Source: Deltaproteobacteria bacterium (GTDB lineage: Bacteria; Myxococcota; B64-G9). Taken from it: DNA of 7,623 nt. Position 1 is the first letter of the stretch. Each line of letters starts with the position of its first letter. The position numbers and the translations under genes were made by a program. The stretch spans positions 1 to 7,623 of the forward strand of contig JAUVAM010000158.1 in the NCBI GenBank assembly GCA_030591745.1, given 5' to 3'. Shown one piece after another: positions 6,047-7,623 of this stretch. The notes below the pieces were generated by a model. That model was not told the DNA's origin, searched no databases, and was given only the letters and a program-made list of their open reading frames with translations.

Positions 6047-7501
6047 TCATACCTGTCGCTCCCCCTCCAGCCACAAGCCTTTAACCTGCACCTCTTCTAG
6101 TTCATTTGCCGGCAGGGTCGACACGTCTGCGCTCAGGGCCAGCAAATCGGCCGGTGCGCCGGAAGACAGGCTGGCGCTTCGGGGCCAGATGGCGCGAAGC
6201 GCCTGCATCCTGCCTATGCGCTGCTTGGCGAACCAGCCGCCGGTGGGCTCGCCGTTTTTTGTTTGACGGGTCTCGGCCCAGCGAACTTGCGCCAAGGGGC
6301 CGGGCGGCATGACCGGCGCATCGGAGGCGAAGAGCAAAGGTACGTCGGCATCGGCAAGCCAGGCGAAGGGGTAGGCCCCCAGGCCCCCTTCGGGCAGAAC
6401 GTGTTCGCAGCTTCGCCAGTCGAGTTCTATGTGGCTGGGGTTGACGCAGGCCGCGGCACCGGTGGCGGCAAGCCTGGCCACGTCTTCCTTGTGCATATGT
6501 TGGGCATGTTCCATGCGATCACCGGGACCCAAATGGCCGATGACTTCGCGTACGGCCGCGTCGCCGATGGCGTGCACGGCAAGACTCAGCTCCCTGGCAC
6601 GGGCGCTCCGAATCAGTCCGGCCAGGTGACGCTTAGTGTAATTGAGCTGACCCCGATCTTCGCTTCCTTGATACGGCATCAGCATGAAGGCGTTCCGCGA
6701 GCCCAAAGAGCCGTCGGCGAAAAGCTTTAAGGGCCCGTCTTGTAACCGGCCCCGACGCCTGCCGGTTTTGAAGTCCGAAAGGCGAGGATCGTAGAGATCC
6801 GCCTCATGAAGGCTGGTGGTGATCTTCAGGGGCAAAGACTCGGCCGTATCCAATGCATGCAGTCGCAAATGGATGGCGGCCCCGCCCATGTCGTCCACCA
6901 CCGCGATGCCCAGGGCATGCAGCTCGCCGGCTATCCGGGCCAAGGCTTCTGAGAGATCCCTGCCCTCGGGTGCGGGCAGGGCTTCCCGGATCGGTAAGCA
7001 TTTTTCTTCCCGAAGCAGTCCATCAGGGCAGTTTTTGATGCCCGCCGACTCGGCGGCCTTTTGATTGATAAATACGCTATGCAAGTCCTGGCTGAACACG
7101 GCCACGGGGCGCGAGGCCACGGCCAGATCCAAAACCTCCAGCGGCGAGGTCCCCCAACCCTCAAAGCGATTCAAATCCAAGCCATAAGCCGTAAGCCAGC
7201 CCTCTCCCCTCGATGCCACGTCCAAAGCGGCTTGAATGCTCGCGGCATCCACACATCCCCCAAGATCCACAGCAGCGGCCCGCCCCAACATTTCATCCAA
7301 ATGCAAGTGATGATCACAAAAGGCCGGTCCCAAAGTGCATCCCGCCAATCGTTCAACAGAGGCCCCAGGATACTTCTCCCGCAGCTCGGCCAAAGCCCCC
7401 GTGTCCAAAATAAGTCCATCACAAAAAGCCAAGCTGTCATGATCCGGCGGCAAGGCCCGCGGGCCAATCAGGCGATCAGCATGAAGCAGTCGGACGTCCA
7501 T
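6047..7501 (-). CDS. YtcJ-type metal-dependent amidohydrolase (Amidohydro_3 family)
   Basis: A cytoplasmic hydrolase of 484 residues (489 from the GTG at 7516), close to the usual length of YtcJ/N-substituted formamide deformylase relatives. These TIM-barrel enzymes cleave amide or similar bonds with bound divalent metal. The expected landmarks appear in order: an N-terminal beta-sandwich strand (MDVRLLHADRL), the metal motif GPAFCDHHLHLDEM with H65-x-H67, then PLKLFADGSLGSRN with K259 (a possible bridging lysine). They continue with LAVHAIGD (H310), RMEHAQHMHKED (H332), CVNPSH, FASDAP (catalytic D394) and a closing GAPADLLALS strand that rebuilds the sandwich. No signal peptide is seen. The substrate cannot be told from sequence; the family is broad. 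ATG 7501 is preferred because MDVRLLHA begins as family members do, but neither start has a good ribosome site. It converges on the acidic-protein gene. Its upstream region is short and holds the right-edge repeat. Confidence 0.92.
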   Translation of the reverse strand: MDVRLLHADRLIGPRALPPDHDSLAFCDGLILDTGALAELREKYPGASVERLAGCTLGPAFCDHHLHLDEMLGRAAAVDLGGCVDAASIQAALDVASRGEGWLTAYGLDLNRFEGWGTSPLEVLDLAVASRPVAVFSQDLHSVFINQKAAESAGIKNCPDGLLREEKCLPIREALPAPEGRDLSEALARIAGELHALGIAVVDDMGGAAIHLRLHALDTAESLPLKITTSLHEADLYDPRLSDFKTGRRRGRLQDGPLKLFADGSLGSRNAFMLMPYQGSEDRGQLNYTKRHLAGLIRSARARELSLAVHAIGDAAVREVIGHLGPGDRMEHAQHMHKEDVARLAATGAAACVNPSHIELDWRSCEHVLPEGGLGAYPFAWLADADVPLLFASDAPVMPPGPLAQVRWAETRQTKNGEPTGGWFAKQRIGRMQALRAIWPRSASLSSGAPADLLALSADVSTLPANELEEVQVKGLWLEGERQV

Positions 7502-7542
7502 AAAGGCATGCTGCACCGCCCAAGAAAACGAAGCAAGCGAAT

Positions 7543-7572
7543 TAAAAAGGGGTCAGACACCGGCACTTGACA
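7543..7572. repeat. GGGGTCAGACACC near-palindrome, possible edge of an IS200/RAYT-type element
   Basis: After an A-run (7544-7548) comes GGGGTCAGACACC (7549-7561), a near-palindrome (GGTGTC-T-GACCCC on the minus strand, one mismatch), then CGGCACTTGACA. From memory, short palindromes of the forms GGGGTCAGACACC and GGTGTCAGACACC preceded by an A-run recur in proteobacterial and related genomes next to Y1/REP-associated tyrosine transposases. No transposase is inside the window; only one copy is visible, so repetition cannot be shown here. Confidence 0.33.
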
Positions 7573-7606
7573 CATAGTCCGATTATCAGTTTCAGACATA
7601 ACTAAT

Positions 7607-7615
7607 TGATATAAT
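7607..7615 (+). promoter_or_regulatory. Perfect extended -10 promoter element pointing out of the window
   Basis: TGATATAAT combines the TGn extension with a consensus TATAAT. No good -35 is found at 16-18 bp, but extended -10 promoters can work without one. Transcription would begin about 7622 and run rightward into DNA not seen here. AT-rich sequence makes a chance match more likely. Confidence 0.3.
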
Positions 7616-7623
7616 TGAACCCC

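Noticed and set aside
7549..7561. GGTGTCTGACCCC followed by TTTTT on the minus strand as an intrinsic terminator
   Set aside because: The near-palindrome leaves a one-base loop and one mismatch, so no stable hairpin of terminator type forms; also it lies upstream of the amidohydrolase, where a terminator would have to serve an unseen gene.
7567..7615. TTGACA (7567-7572) paired with TATAAT (7610-7615) as one promoter
   Set aside because: The spacer would be 37 bp, far beyond the 16-18 bp needed; only the extended -10 is kept as a candidate.

Overview
The window holds four protein-coding genes and no RNA gene, CRISPR array or intact transposase. Base composition is GC-rich except for the last ~85 bases. 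A giant lipoprotein made of a PKD-like domain, many short Cys-rich repeats and DUF2341/LamG modules is a style common in Myxococcota, Bradymonadota and related 'deltaproteobacterial' genomes. That lineage is an inference from domain style only.

Layout. Positions 48-3977 (+) encode a secreted, probably lipid-anchored surface protein of about 1309 residues. It carries a PKD-like domain, about 57 cysteines in short repeats, two divergent beta-rich modules, and a DUF2341 plus LamG-like C-terminus. Eight bases beyond its stop, convergent on the minus strand, lies a gene (5317-3986) for a 443-residue GalT/HIT-superfamily protein resembling the DUF4921 family; its putative zinc and nucleophile residues are visible. 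A 185-bp divergent intergenic region (5318-5502) holds a good promoter candidate for the GalT-like gene, with a 6-bp inverted repeat around its -10. To the right is a small acidic protein of unknown function (5503-6000, +). A 46-bp convergent gap with two overlapping hairpins separates it from a minus-strand YtcJ-type metal-dependent amidohydrolase (7501-6047).

The last ~110 bp are non-coding. They contain a GGGGTCAGACACC-type near-palindrome resembling the short repeats found near IS200-like/REP-associated tyrosine transposases, then AT-rich DNA with a perfect extended -10 (TGATATAAT) pointing out of the window.

The genes do not form an obvious pathway: strands alternate (+,-,+,-), so each is probably transcribed separately. 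No clear new multi-gene system is visible. The most notable items are the repeat architecture of the lipoprotein, the uncharacterised GalT-like enzyme and the possible mobile-element edge at the right end.
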